NCBI GenBank assembly: GCA_963797675.1
Contig: CAWCQQ010000007.1
Location: 186,001-250,000 of the forward strand
From: DASQPR01 sp963797675
Lineage (GTDB): Bacteria > Actinomycetota > Actinomycetes > Mycobacteriales > Micromonosporaceae
DNA: 64,000 nucleotides
Reading direction: 5' to 3'
The position numbers and the translations under genes were made by a program. The notes beneath the pieces were generated by a model. That model was given only the letters and a program-made list of their open reading frames with translations. It ran no database searches and was not told where the DNA came from. This document shows, piece by piece, positions 17,997-27,191 of this stretch; the first letter of the stretch is position 1, and every line of letters starts with the position of its first letter.

Positions 17997-18965
17997 ATGG
18001 CTCACTGGCGGCGGTTTGAACGGTCCGACGTGCGCGGCGCGGTGGAGTTCCGCGAGATCCGACGGGAGGGTATCCGCTGCCGGCTGCGGTGGAACGTCGG
18101 GAAGGACACGGTGCACGCGAGCACCTCGACGCTCGATGACGAGGCGCACGCCCGACGGCACGAGGCGCGCAAAGCGGTCGAGTGGACCGGCAAAGGCTTC
18201 GTCGAGGTCGATCCGGTACCAGATGACGCCCCAGCTGACGCCAATTTGCCGGTCCTCGACGTGGTCAAGGCGAGCTTCCAGCAGGTCAGCCACCCCGGCT
18301 TCACACCGGTCCGAGGCTTCGAGGAGACCTTCCGCTGCGAGTTATCGCCGGGACATCCGTTGAGCCACCATCATTACTTTGTCCTGCGCGCTGGGGGCCG
18401 CAGCGCGATCAGCTTCAACGTGCGCGCCGATACCCACGACACCGAGGCTGTCACGGCGTTTCTGGACTTCGTCACCGCGCACCGCGACCTACCGTTCGAC
18501 GGCAGTTCGCACCACAAGGTGCCGCTGCCGAAGCCGGTGGGACGCTTCAGCCACGTCCTGTTCTGCTCACCGGCCCTGGGACAGTCACACAGCGCCTACC
18601 CGACGATCGCCGGGCACGTCGCCTCGGCGTTTCCAGTCTTCGACTGCGAAATCGGCGATACCGACACCGAGGTCCTGGTCGACGCGCGTATCCACGGCCA
18701 CGGATCACTGCCGTACACGCGCTGGGATCGTGCGCCGAAGCCGGTCGTGGATCTACGCTTCGACCTCCGGCCGGCGTTTCATCGCCGCGTCCAGAAGTTC
18801 CTGGTGTTCCAGCCCGCCAACCTGGAGGACCTGCTGGGCGCGCTCCCTGCGGCGAACCCGGACAGCTGGCTGGAGGTCCGTACTTTCCGCGGCGAGATTG
18901 CGCGCTTCACACCGCAAAACGCACCGACATTCGTGGACGCGATGGCTTTTCTGAGGGCGGGCTAG
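17997..18965 (+). CDS. WGR-like domain protein, unknown function
   Basis: A 322-aa soluble protein. Residues 1-70 look like a degenerate WGR domain: WRRFERSDVRGAVEFREI, then RLRWNVGKDTVHAS and a KAVEWTGKGFVEVDP end, although the WGR triplet itself reads RWN. WGR domains bind nucleic acid in PARPs and bacterial regulators. The remaining 250 residues have no family I recognise (contains SSHHKVPLPKPVGRFSHVLF and WLEVRTFRGEIARFTP). A decayed partial copy of the 5' part lies at 9222-9298. Confidence 0.6.
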   Translation: MAHWRRFERSDVRGAVEFREIRREGIRCRLRWNVGKDTVHASTSTLDDEAHARRHEARKAVEWTGKGFVEVDPVPDDAPADANLPVLDVVKASFQQVSHPGFTPVRGFEETFRCELSPGHPLSHHHYFVLRAGGRSAISFNVRADTHDTEAVTAFLDFVTAHRDLPFDGSSHHKVPLPKPVGRFSHVLFCSPALGQSHSAYPTIAGHVASAFPVFDCEIGDTDTEVLVDARIHGHGSLPYTRWDRAPKPVVDLRFDLRPAFHRRVQKFLVFQPANLEDLLGALPAANPDSWLEVRTFRGEIARFTPQNAPTFVDAMAFLRAG

Positions 18966-18970
18966 ACGAG

Positions 18971-21095
18971 TTACTCCAGGTCTGGCTCGGCCATGAGGAG
19001 GCGAGGGTCTGCGTGCTCGGAGCTGTGGCCTATGACGTTGAGACCGCTGCCATCGCGATGACGCCTGGCATTCGTCGACGTACGGCGGCTTTGTCGCCTG
19101 ATCCACCGGGGATCAGCGCAGCCGGTAGGTGCCACCGTCGACGCGCCAGAAGTCGTCGTAGGTGGTGCCGGCGTTGTCGGGTGCGTTGGTGCACATGTGG
19201 GCACCGACCATGGTCCGGATCGTGGACTCGGCGTAGCCGGTCCGGCGGCGCCGCATCTCGTCGACAACCTCGGTGAGCGTGAACGTGGTACCGCCGGACC
19301 GGGTGAGGAGGCTGGCCACGGCGTCGAGGATTCCCGCCGTACACCGTCGCGTTTCCCGGCCTGACCGGCGGACGCTGAAGGTCGTTGTGGCGTCGTGGCC
19401 GGTACGGTCGGGCGGGCGACCCGGACGTCACCGATCGCCGGGCGGGACGGCTCATCCCGTAACCCTCGGACAGCCGCTGGTGCGGGTGTGGTTGGACGGG
19501 TGGCGACTGCGTCCACCTGGTAGACGGCTATGCGTAGGTCGTCGTCGATGTCGACGAGATGGATCCGGCGGCCGGTCACCTGACGGGCGGCGAGATCGGC
19601 GCCGATGATCCGGGCCGCGGTGCCGGGAAGCCGTGCGGCATCGCGGCGCTTCATTGCTCGAGCGACGGCTTCGGCCCCCGCGCGGTGGAGTTCCTCGGAC
19701 ACACTTTGGTAGGTGTCGCGGGTCAGGGCCGATGTTGAGTGGCCGAGTTGTTCCTGGAGGACTCGGATGTCGACGCCGCCGTCGAGGCTGACGGTGGCGG
19801 CGACGTGGCGGAGGTCGTGCAGCCGGATCGGCGGGAGCCCGGCAGCGGCGGCGAGGCGTTTGAACCGGACCGAGACGTTGGCGGGATTCCAGGGTCGCCC
19901 GTCCGGCCGTACGAAGAACAGGCCGGTGTCCGGCCACGCGGCACCCGCCGCCTGTCGTTGGGCGGTCTTTGCGTCGCGGTAGGCGGCGAGGACTGCCTGG
20001 GTGCCGTCGTCGTAGTACACGTCGCGTTTCCCGGCCGCGCTTTTTGGTGTGCTCTGGCTGCTGCCGCGCGGTCCGGTGGTGATCTGGTTGGTGATCCTGA
20101 CGGATCGGTTGTCGATTCGGACCTCGGCCTCCAAGAGTCCGCAGACTTCGCCGCGGCGGGCGCCGCGGTAGGCGGCGAAGTGGAACATCGGGAACAGGTC
20201 CGGCGCGTGGACCTCGGCGTGGTCGAGGAAGATGCAGGTCTGTTCGGCGGTCCACACCATCACCGAGCCTGGTACCTCCCCGTTGTCCCGCCATCGTGCG
20301 ACCCGCTCGGCCGTCCACACGATCGGAACGGGTCGTATTTCAGGGGTGGCGACACGGACGGCCGCGTTCTGGATAATCAGATCGTCGGCGATCGCGTCGT
20401 TGAGGGCGCTGCGCAGGGCCCCGCGGATTCGGCTACGGGTGGCCGCCCCGGTGGTGCGGCGACGGTGGACGCTGGCGCGGACGTGCGGGTCGGTGCTGGC
20501 GCGGGCGGTCTTCAATCTCGCGGTTGCGGTCCATGATCGCGATGAACATGGCCTTGACGTGCCGGGGCTGCAGATCGGCGAGTTGGATCTGTCCGAGGTG
20601 GGGGATCAGATGTACCCGGATGACGCTCTCGTAGGCGGCGGCAGTGCTGTCGCGGATCGTGCCGAGTTTGGCCTTCTCGGTGAACCATTCGGTGAGGTAT
20701 TCGGCGACGGTGAACGGACATCCGGGCAGCGTGTTGCGGACCATTCGGCGGCGGACTTCGGCCGCGTCGGGTAGCCGCCTCCCACGTCCGGTGACCTGCT
20801 TGATGATGTCGGCGACCTCGATGCGGGTGTCGCGGTCGCGGCCGGCGAGGCTGAGCAGATACCGGACGTGGTCGAGATCGCGTTGCGCGTCGTCCTGCGA
20901 GGCGAGTCCGAGGCGGATGAGCGGCCGGGCCTTTCCGGGTGTGGCGGGCGGGAGCGGGATCCGGTAGGCCCATTTGCCGTGGTCTGGATTCCACTGTCCT
21001 TTCGCCTGCCGGATCTGTGGGCAGCGGCCGTAGAGGGGGCGGCCGGTGTCGGTGTCGGGGCAGTCGCATTGTTTGAAGATGAATCCGGCCGGCAT
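18971..21095 (-). CDS. int: Tyrosine recombinase/phage integrase (Int1), frame-disrupted
   Basis: It starts at ATG 21095 (AAGGA just upstream). N-terminus: Cys-rich KQCDCPDTDTGRPLYGRCPQ, then a SAM-like core-binding domain (TVAEYLTEWFTEKAKLGTI). The catalytic domain shows Arg in YRGARRGEVCGL, HDLRHVAATVS and LGHSTSALTRDTYQSV with the Tyr nucleophile. A single indel near 20515 (NREIE to ARASTDP) splits the frame. Int2 at 48816 shares the whole architecture. The catalytic part ends near 19640; the open frame then runs to 18971 as a low-complexity tail that is probably not all genuine. Role: site-specific integration of a mobile element. Confidence 0.8.
19113..19319 (-). CDS. DUF7669-like small domain
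   Basis: In a different minus frame from the integrase tail there is a 68-residue domain: TFTLTEVVDEMRRRRTGYAE, STIRTMVGAHMCTNAPDNA, TTYDDFWRVDGGTYRLR. This pattern (winged-helix-like, ending YRL) matches the DUF7669 type seen at the C-termini of actinomycete nucleases and defence proteins. No good start is present; GTG 19319 is nominal. It may be the surviving end of a larger gene. Confidence 0.45.
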   Translation of the reverse strand: MASLLTRSGGTTFTLTEVVDEMRRRRTGYAESTIRTMVGAHMCTNAPDNAGTTYDDFWRVDGGTYRLR

Positions 21096-21168
21096 CTGCT
21101 CATCCTTGGGTTCGCGGCGTACCCGATCGGGTCGGGCCAGCGGTTTGTCGACGACATACACGCGCATG

Positions 21169-21220
21169 ACTCGCCCGGCAGTCAAGTCACACCGACGTCA
21201 TCGCCGCGACCGCGCAGCAC
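21169..21220 (+). repeat. 52-bp direct repeat, copy B
   Basis: The partner of 5562-5613. It sits immediately upstream of the Int1 gene, a usual position for attP/attL sequences of integrative elements. The first 23 bases are identical to copy A. Confidence 0.6.
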
Positions 21221-21239
21221 GTAGCGCGAGCAGGTATGG

Positions 21240-21431
21240 ATGCACGCCTATCAGATATGTGGCGGTAGCGTGACCTGCCGTGGATGCAATCGTCGGACCC
21301 ACACTCTGCCGTACACGGCTTTCGGCCACGGATCACCGACCGTGCTGATCGAGCCGGGCTTCGGCGAGGATGCCAGCGGCCGACAGCCGATGTCGCAATG
21401 CCTCGCGGACCTCGCCACGGATCTGCTCTAA
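21240..21431 (+). pseudogene. 5' fragment of an alpha/beta hydrolase
   Basis: A 63-codon ORF contains LPYTAFGHGSPTVLIEPGFG, the typical N-terminal strands and oxyanion loop of alpha/beta hydrolases, then stops at TAA. No nucleophile elbow or His follows. It is the head of a truncated gene. Confidence 0.4.
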
Positions 21432-21543
21432 GACCGCGCCGACTACGGTACGAATCCGGCGTCATGCTCGACGGCGCCGCAGCTGCGATCGGCGTCAGGC
21501 GCCGCCTGTCCGGTATCGCGGTTGGTGGGCGTGTGACGATGCA

Positions 21544-22152
21544 GTGGTGGCCGATCGTTCGGACTATCTCGCGGACCCGCCGACCGTCTTGTCGCGTAGT
21601 GACAGACGCGAGGTGGCGCTGAGACTGCTGCGGAGCGGCTTCGGCCCACGTCCTGGCGATTGGCCGGTGGCCATGATGGCGCTGACCGTCAACGCCCTGT
21701 TCAGTGGTCGGCTCGGACATCGACCACAGATCGGCGTGACGGTCCACCCGGACGGCGGATTCTCGGCGGCGATCCAGGCCGTCGACCTGTCACAGCCGCC
21801 ACGATCGCGGCTTTCCTTCTCCGATAGTCTCCGCCACGGCATGTGGTGGGAGACGGTGACGCGATCGTTGACGGTGTCCGTCACCTGCGGATCCGACCCG
21901 TCGGCACTCTTGGCTGAATATGTTGGGGAGCATGGACGGCGATGCGTCGCCGACGTCGATGTCACCGTCCGGGTGGTCTGTGATCCGGAGTTCGTCGGTC
22001 CCGGTCCGAAGGCTTGGTGGAACGGTTGGTTCTCGCGCCTGCCGGAGTCGATGGCCGTCACGGAGATCGGTCGGCTGCCCGGCTGGCGGATCGCGATGCA
22101 CGACGAGGTCTCCGGTGGCCAGGGCGTCCTGGACTCGCCATGGGGTCGTTAG
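21544..22152 (+). CDS. Hypothetical protein, about 202 aa
   Basis: Good coding character from about 21544 (tandem GTG codons). The frame is open further upstream, but that part is Arg-rich shadow sequence. The product is soluble: REVALRLLRSGFGPRPGDW, ALTVNALFSGRLGHRPQIGV, WWNGWFSRLPESMAVTEIGR. No recognised family. It lies between the Int1 region and a convergent DUF2199 gene. Confidence 0.5.
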   Translation: MVADRSDYLADPPTVLSRSDRREVALRLLRSGFGPRPGDWPVAMMALTVNALFSGRLGHRPQIGVTVHPDGGFSAAIQAVDLSQPPRSRLSFSDSLRHGMWWETVTRSLTVSVTCGSDPSALLAEYVGEHGRRCVADVDVTVRVVCDPEFVGPGPKAWWNGWFSRLPESMAVTEIGRLPGWRIAMHDEVSGGQGVLDSPWGR

Positions 22153-22166
22153 TACGGGTGCGGCCG

Positions 22167-23057
22167 TCATGAGTGGTGTCGCAGGGACCGCCACACGGCC
22201 AGCGCCCAGTCGAGGTGCGTCGGATCGTCGTGGATGCAGGTGATCTGGACGATCGAGTCGGGGCGGATGACGTAGCCGTAGAGTTCGTGGCGTGGTTCGC
22301 GCGGCGACGTGACCGCGAATGCGTACCGTACCTCGTTACCGCTGTCCTCGCGGAACGTCGCCGTCGCCGGCGGAGCACCGATGAGGCACCCGGCGAGGGT
22401 CTCGTGCGGTGGCTGCGCGATGCGGAATTCGTGAACGTCGCAGATCACGGTCCGGCCGGGGCCGACGAACCGCTGCGAGCCGTCGTGTACCAAGGCCCGG
22501 AATCCGGCGGTCCGCTGCACCGACCAGTGCTCGGTGACCTGCTGGCGGATCGTCACCGGCAGGCCGTGGCTGAAGCAGGACAGCACCACGTCGCGGTCCC
22601 AGACGTCGCTGAACACGCTGGTGATCGCGGCATCATCGCTGCTCGTCACGTAGGGGAGCTGGTCGGGGTCGCGGACCTCGACGCGTACCGGTGCAGCGGC
22701 GAGTACGCCGTCCCACGGCAGGATGTCGTTGGCGAGTACGCCGTGCAGCGTCAGGTCGGCGTACTGCGGTGTCTCCCAGATCGCGGCAGCCCTACGGAAA
22801 TCATCGGGCGCGACCTGCAGCCACGTGCCAAACCCGAGGACCGTGTCTCCGGTCAGCTGCACGAGCAGCAGGCATCGGATGTACGAGTCGCCGTTGTCCG
22901 ACTGCAGGAACATCCGCGACTGGCGTACCCGGACGGCACGGTCGGCCTCCGGTATCGCAAGTACCGCGTCGGGCAGGTTGAAACGGATGTCGAAACGGTC
23001 ATCGGTGAGGGTGGTGCCGCAAGTACCGCAGGTGCATGCGGCGACGTGTTCGACCAT
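22167..23057 (-). CDS. DUF2199 domain protein
   Basis: A 296-aa protein. The start is taken at ATG 23057, just before the zinc-type motif CTCGTCG; an in-frame start at 23108 would add 17 residues. Residues 1-150 fit DUF2199 (CxxCG, SRMFLQSDNGDSYIRCLLLV, GFGTWLQV, LHGVLANDILPW). The C-terminal 130 residues (LPVTIRQQVTEHWSVQRTAG, TICDVHEFRIAQPP) are less clear. DUF2199 proteins often stand as orphan immunity-like genes. Function unknown. Confidence 0.7.
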   Translation of the reverse strand: MVEHVAACTCGTCGTTLTDDRFDIRFNLPDAVLAIPEADRAVRVRQSRMFLQSDNGDSYIRCLLLVQLTGDTVLGFGTWLQVAPDDFRRAAAIWETPQYADLTLHGVLANDILPWDGVLAAAPVRVEVRDPDQLPYVTSSDDAAITSVFSDVWDRDVVLSCFSHGLPVTIRQQVTEHWSVQRTAGFRALVHDGSQRFVGPGRTVICDVHEFRIAQPPHETLAGCLIGAPPATATFREDSGNEVRYAFAVTSPREPRHELYGYVIRPDSIVQITCIHDDPTHLDWALAVWRSLRHHS

Positions 23058-23222
23058 CCGCGGATCGTACGGTGAGACCGGCACCCGTCGGAAGGCCACA
23101 CGCTTCACCGTGATCTGGGGGCGACCGAACTCGACCCGGTCGCGTGGAACTCGTCGGCCACATACTTCCGGTTGCTGCTGTCGCCGTGGGCGATCAGGCT
23201 CCCATGGGTAGCGGGCCGGAGG

Positions 23223-23860
23223 CTAGTTGTTTTGGATCGGGCCTAGGCAGGCGTCGACGGGGGCGATGGCGGTGTGGTCGGTGGCCGGTCGCCGGGTGAC
23301 TGGGGTGCTGTCCATGACTGTGATGGTGGCGGAGAGGTCTCCGCCGTCGGGGGTGGCGTTGCTGGCTTTGATGGCCGGCAGTTGGTAGGTGAAGACACCG
23401 CGGCTCGCGTCGTATTTCATCGTGACCCTGCCGGAGTAGCCGCCGACGTTGCCGTAGTCGAGGACGACCTTGAGGGTCGAGGTCGGGTCGTCGGGGTCCG
23501 ATATGCGGGCGGTCACCACCGGTCGTACTGGTGACTCGCATGCATAGATGTCGTGGGGCGAGATGGTGACGGACTCGACCCGTGGCGCCGGTCGGTGGTG
23601 GCGGGGTGCCCGGCCGGCGTCTTGGAATGTGTAGGTGTCGGCGTGTGGCTCGGCGTCTTGCTCGCCGCGGACGGGCTCGGCGCGGCACTCGCCGGGACGG
23701 GCGACGGCGACAGTGACGGCGACGGGCTGGTCGCGGTCACGATCGGGGCTCCCACCGCCTGCGGCCGGGCGGTGCAGCTGGAAACGGTGATGACGAGCGC
23801 GAGACCCAGCATCACGGCTGCGATCCGCCGCGTACGGGTAGGCGTCCGGGCGACAAACAT
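23223..23860 (-). CDS. Lipoprotein, frame-disrupted
   Basis: ATG 23860 begins a signal peptide with a lipobox (MLGLALVITVSSC), followed by a Ser/Pro/Thr linker (SPSPSLSPSPVPASAAPSPS..). A single indel near 23595 moves the reading frame to the globular part: VESVTISPHDIYACESPVRP, VLDYGNVGGYSGRVTMKYD, a beta-sandwich-like domain of about 110 residues ending DACLGPIQNN. Together they make a secreted lipid-anchored protein of about 212 aa, of unknown function. Confidence 0.6.
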
Positions 23861-24080
23861 GAGCGACGGTAGCGTTGCGGGTCGGATCAGTCCGCGCCGG
23901 GCCGGCCCGTGACACCGGCCTGGAACCGGTTCACACGTGCGGCCTACACCGTGGAGGTGACGCGTCGCCAATGCGCGGTGTCTATCGTCGCCGGCGGTCA
24001 CAGTAGATCGCGTCGTCCGCCATCCTCCGAATAACTCCGGTCCATACAAGGAGTCGTTCGTCGTCTGCCTGGAGTATCCC

Positions 24081-24410
24081 CTGGACCGCGGACGTTGCGC
24101 CTACCGAAAATTGCGTCCGTGCAGGTCAGGCCGGGCGGTGATATGCGTGGATGATGCTGCCGCGTCGAACGACTCGGCATGAAGCCGTGCCGGGTCCCGC
24201 CGGTTTCCGGCGCCACATGTGACCGCACCTCTCGCAGAACCGTTACCGCCACTACCTACAGCAGCACAGACCAGATCTTCCGACAACCACCATCGACCTT
24301 ACTGAATGACGTGGGTAAGAGACCGTGGGACGGTTGAGGTCATGCCGGACCGGCCAGTGTGCGGATCGGATTCCAGCGGCAGCGTGTGCCCGGTCGACTT
24401 GAGACGCCGT
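24081..24410. repeat. Duplicated block of about 320 bp, copy 1
   Basis: From TTGCGCCTACCGAAA to GACTTGAGACGCCGT this block recurs at 31378-31697 with roughly 90% identity and some small indels. The core (24181-24300) is almost identical. It carries no complete gene; a Cys-rich minus-strand mini-ORF (MVVVGRSGLCCC..) is shared by both copies. No terminal inverted repeats are visible, so it may be a non-autonomous element, a structured RNA or a segmental duplication. Confidence 0.7.
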
Positions 24411-24604
24411 ATCCGACCACCGGTCTGTTAGGGGGTGGACAGGCCGGTGACTTGGCCCGACACTGCGTACGTGATCGACGAAACTTTGGCACCTGTGACC
24501 CGTGGCTTGTCCCACCTGTGGTGACCGGGAGCATCGTCGACGGCCGCTATTTGCGAGGACCGGCGGGCTCGTCGGCACGCTGCTGTAGCGCAATAGGTGC
24601 GCTG

Positions 24605-24728
24605 CCGGGAGTGCAGCACCCTCTTCGAATCCGGCACCGGCCGGGTCGCCCGCCGCAGTGCCCTGATCGCCGCTCCGGGTTTAGGCACGGTGTTCGTAAT
24701 CGTGCTGGCGCTGGCGTTCCTCGTCTGA
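24605..24728 (+). pseudogene. 3' fragment, zinc-finger plus membrane helix
   Basis: Read in one plus frame: CRECSTLFESGTGRVARRS, then a hydrophobic helix ending VFVIVLALAFLV and TGA. It looks like the C-terminal end of a small membrane protein with a Cys pair. No start is present. Confidence 0.3.
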
Positions 24729-24780
24729 GTCTCGGAGTACCGAGGCTCATCCTCCCCGCCATCGACTCTTGAGGAATCCC

Positions 24781-26052
24781 TTGTCTATTCCGCCGCTCCC
24801 GTCGCCTGTCGCCGAGCCGTCGCCTGTCGCCGAGCCGTCGCCTGTCGCCGAGCCGTCGCCTGTCGCCGAGCCGTCGCCTGTCGCCGAGCCGTCGCCCGTC
24901 GCCGAGCCGTCGCGACCGGGCGGCACCGGTCCGGTGTGGAACACTGCCGCCGCAGCCGGAGTCGGCGTGCTCGTGATCGCGTTTATCGCGGCCGCGGTCG
25001 GCCAGATCTTCTGGCTGCGCCAGGGCGCCGTGGACGCAACCACGCTCGGGACACTCATCTCCGGATCGCCCTCGCCCGACGCGCTGGCCACGTTCCGCAC
25101 GACACTCGAGGCGCACATCACGGCCATGCACACGATGTCCGTGCTCTACCAGGCCTCGTTCTGGGTCATGTTCATCGCGTTCTTCGGCTGGCAGGCCATT
25201 CTCCGTTCCCACCTCAGGGCGATGGGCCGGTCGTTCGACCGGCGCAGCACGAAAGCCTGGCTGGTGTGGCGCGTCGGTATGGTCATCTCGATCGTCATGA
25301 TCTTCGTGGCCCAAGGCGGCACGGCCACCACCCCGGACGCGATCGCAGCGACCTATCACAGGCTGATGGCCTACTACGCGGTGCGGGCCCTGGTCGGCGC
25401 CGCCTACCTATGGGTCGTCTACAGCGTGTGGCGCTCGGCCGGCGCAGAGTTCGCGACCCTGCCGGCCATGTCGGTCGGGCGCGCGTCGGTCGCGAACCGC
25501 CCACCGATCCCGACGGGATTGCCGGCCATGACCGAATCGACTCTGCTGGCCGACCCGAGCGCCGGCACAGCCGCCCGGCCACAGCCACGGCGACGGCGAC
25601 GGCTCTGGATATGGCTCGCCCTGGCCGCAGTCGTCGTCGTAGGCATAGGGCTGTCGCCTCTGTTTCCCACGGGTACCGCGTTCACTGTCAGCGGTACCCT
25701 GACCGTCACCGAAACGTCAGGCATTCTGGGCATGCTCAACCCGTCGTATGTCGCCCCAGCCGCAGGCTCACGCTGCTCCGTCGGTACCGGCGCGGAGGCC
25801 ATCACCGGCGGCGCACAGGTCGTGATCTTCGCACTGACCGGGGCCAGACTCGCGTCCGGTGTTCTCTCAGATGGGAAGAGCGGCGGCGGCGTCCAAGGGT
25901 CACCGCTCCCGCTCGCCGACTGCGTCTTCACGTTCACTGTCGCCGGTGTGCCGAGCGATGAAGGCCCATACTCGGTCGAAGTCGCCAACCACGACAAGAT
26001 CATGTTCAAACAAGCGCAGGCAGCCAATCTGCAACTGACGCTCGGCGGCTAA
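24781..26052 (+). CDS. Membrane protein with VAEPSP hexapeptide repeats
   Basis: A 423-aa protein. TTG at 24781 is preceded at the right distance by TTGAGGA; the frame also allows TTG 24769. The N-terminus contains six tandem PSPVAE hexapeptides (18-bp DNA repeats). Then come about four membrane helices (VGVLVIAFIAAAVGQIFWL, FWVMFIAFFGWQ, VGMVISIVMIFVAQGG, YAVRALVGAAYLWVVY), a Pro/Arg linker, a fifth helix (LWIWLALAAVVVVGIGL) and an extracellular beta domain of about 120 residues with two Cys. Role unknown. Confidence 0.7.
   Translation: MSIPPLPSPVAEPSPVAEPSPVAEPSPVAEPSPVAEPSPVAEPSRPGGTGPVWNTAAAAGVGVLVIAFIAAAVGQIFWLRQGAVDATTLGTLISGSPSPDALATFRTTLEAHITAMHTMSVLYQASFWVMFIAFFGWQAILRSHLRAMGRSFDRRSTKAWLVWRVGMVISIVMIFVAQGGTATTPDAIAATYHRLMAYYAVRALVGAAYLWVVYSVWRSAGAEFATLPAMSVGRASVANRPPIPTGLPAMTESTLLADPSAGTAARPQPRRRRRLWIWLALAAVVVVGIGLSPLFPTGTAFTVSGTLTVTETSGILGMLNPSYVAPAAGSRCSVGTGAEAITGGAQVVIFALTGARLASGVLSDGKSGGGVQGSPLPLADCVFTFTVAGVPSDEGPYSVEVANHDKIMFKQAQAANLQLTLGG
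24799..24912 (+). repeat. 18-bp tandem repeat (PSPVAE-coding)
   Basis: About six near-perfect head-to-tail copies of TCGCCTGTCGCCGAGCCG, in frame with the membrane protein. The copy number is probably variable between strains. Confidence 0.85.
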
Positions 26053-26397
26053 CCCGCCCACGCCGAAAACTGAACCACCCCGGTGCTGGTGGAGACCCTT
26101 TCTTGAGAGATCTAGTCATGGCGAAGCAGTGCAGTGCCCGAGGGATCTACGTCGATCGTGGACCTGACTGCTTGCCCGTGGTCGATGACTTGATGGCTCA
26201 GGCGTGTTCCCGCATGGTGTCGTGGCCGAGGAGGCGTCGTTCGGATCTTGGGGCGACGTCGCGCGCAATGGGGGAGGTGGTATTGACCGACTCGAAGTGC
26301 TATCTGGCGTCGAGCCGCCGTGAGGACGCGGTACCGGCGACGGTCGAAGTCACGAGTCGAGTGTCTGGACGTTCCCCTTGTATCTGAAACAAAGTCG
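26053..26397. other. Intergenic stretch, nothing convincing
   Basis: A 94-codon plus-strand ORF from 26103 is present, but its composition and codon use do not support a gene. I see no hairpin or repeat of note. Confidence 0.35.
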
Positions 26398-26912
26398 CTA
26401 GGCTTCTCGTGCCTGGAGTCGAGTGATCTCGTCCTGATCGGCCGGCCGGGCGACATACGCGTCGGGGATCAGGTTGCCGTCGTCGTCGAGTGCCCATTGC
26501 AGGTGTGCGTACATCTCGACGTCGTCGTTGTGGATGATGATGTAGACCCCGGGCTGTAGGAGCAGGTGTTGACGTTCTATGTCGATCAATGTTCGCGGGT
26601 GGCGGAGCCAGACGCCGCCGAGAGAATCGCGATCCTCGAGGTCGGCGTAAATCCTGATCAGGCGGTTGTCGGGTAAGTAGGTGGTGAAGTCTCCGTCGCC
26701 GGTGGTGTCCCACATGATCGCTTCGCAGTTCGGGCACAGGTACAACCGGCTGAGTGCTGTGCGGTGCAGGTCGTCGATCTCCCAGGCCTCCATTTCCGTG
26801 GCGGGTGTGTAGAGGAGCCTGTCGCTGGCCCGTCGGGGAACCCCCGGAACCCATCGTCGGGTATCGGCGACAGGTTATGAACGTATCCGCATCGGCATCC
26901 GAGTTTCGGCAC
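26398..26912 (-). CDS. Hypothetical zinc-ribbon-type protein, frame-disrupted
   Basis: GTG 26912 starts VPKLGCRCGYVHNLSPIPDD; after an indel near 26840 the frame continues as MEAWEIDDLHRTALSRLYLC with a second Cys pair (CPNC), then acidic beta-rich sequence to the end. CxCG and CPxC pairs about 55 residues apart suggest a zinc site. The type is common as an orphan, immunity-like protein in actinomycetes. I cannot assign a function. Confidence 0.5.
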
Positions 26913-26969
26913 CAGGCAATGATCGGCTGCGCTACAAGCACACGCAATCGGGATCCCAGGGCCTTGGGT

Positions 26970-27191
26970 TGGGTGTGACCGACCCGCCAGTAGGAGTGTC
27001 GTGTACGGCCGGCCCTCATGCCGTCCGCGCAGAGCAGAGTTGATCTGCAAGAGCGCCCGGGCCATTCCGTAGCTGCCGCTGCGTGCGCCCGCGTCAACGC
27101 CCGGCCACTCGGCGATGAACTGGCCCGTCGTGGGATCGATCAGGCGCGGATGTTCGTACATCGAGACGATGCGGTCGCGGTACGGCAACAA
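26970..27191 (-). pseudogene. Fragment of an unidentified gene
   Basis: The minus strand reads RIVSMYEHPRLIDPTTGQFI, AEWPGVDAGARSGSYGMARA and so on, clearly protein-like, in frame with the zinc-ribbon gene downstream but unrelated to it. It has no proper start. It is probably the tail of a truncated neighbour. Confidence 0.35.

Noticed and set aside
24799..24912. Tandem 18-bp repeats as a CRISPR array
   Set aside because: No spacers; the repeats are contiguous and in frame with a protein.
26103..26387. 94-codon plus-strand ORF
   Set aside because: Composition and codon use do not support coding and nothing recognisable is encoded.
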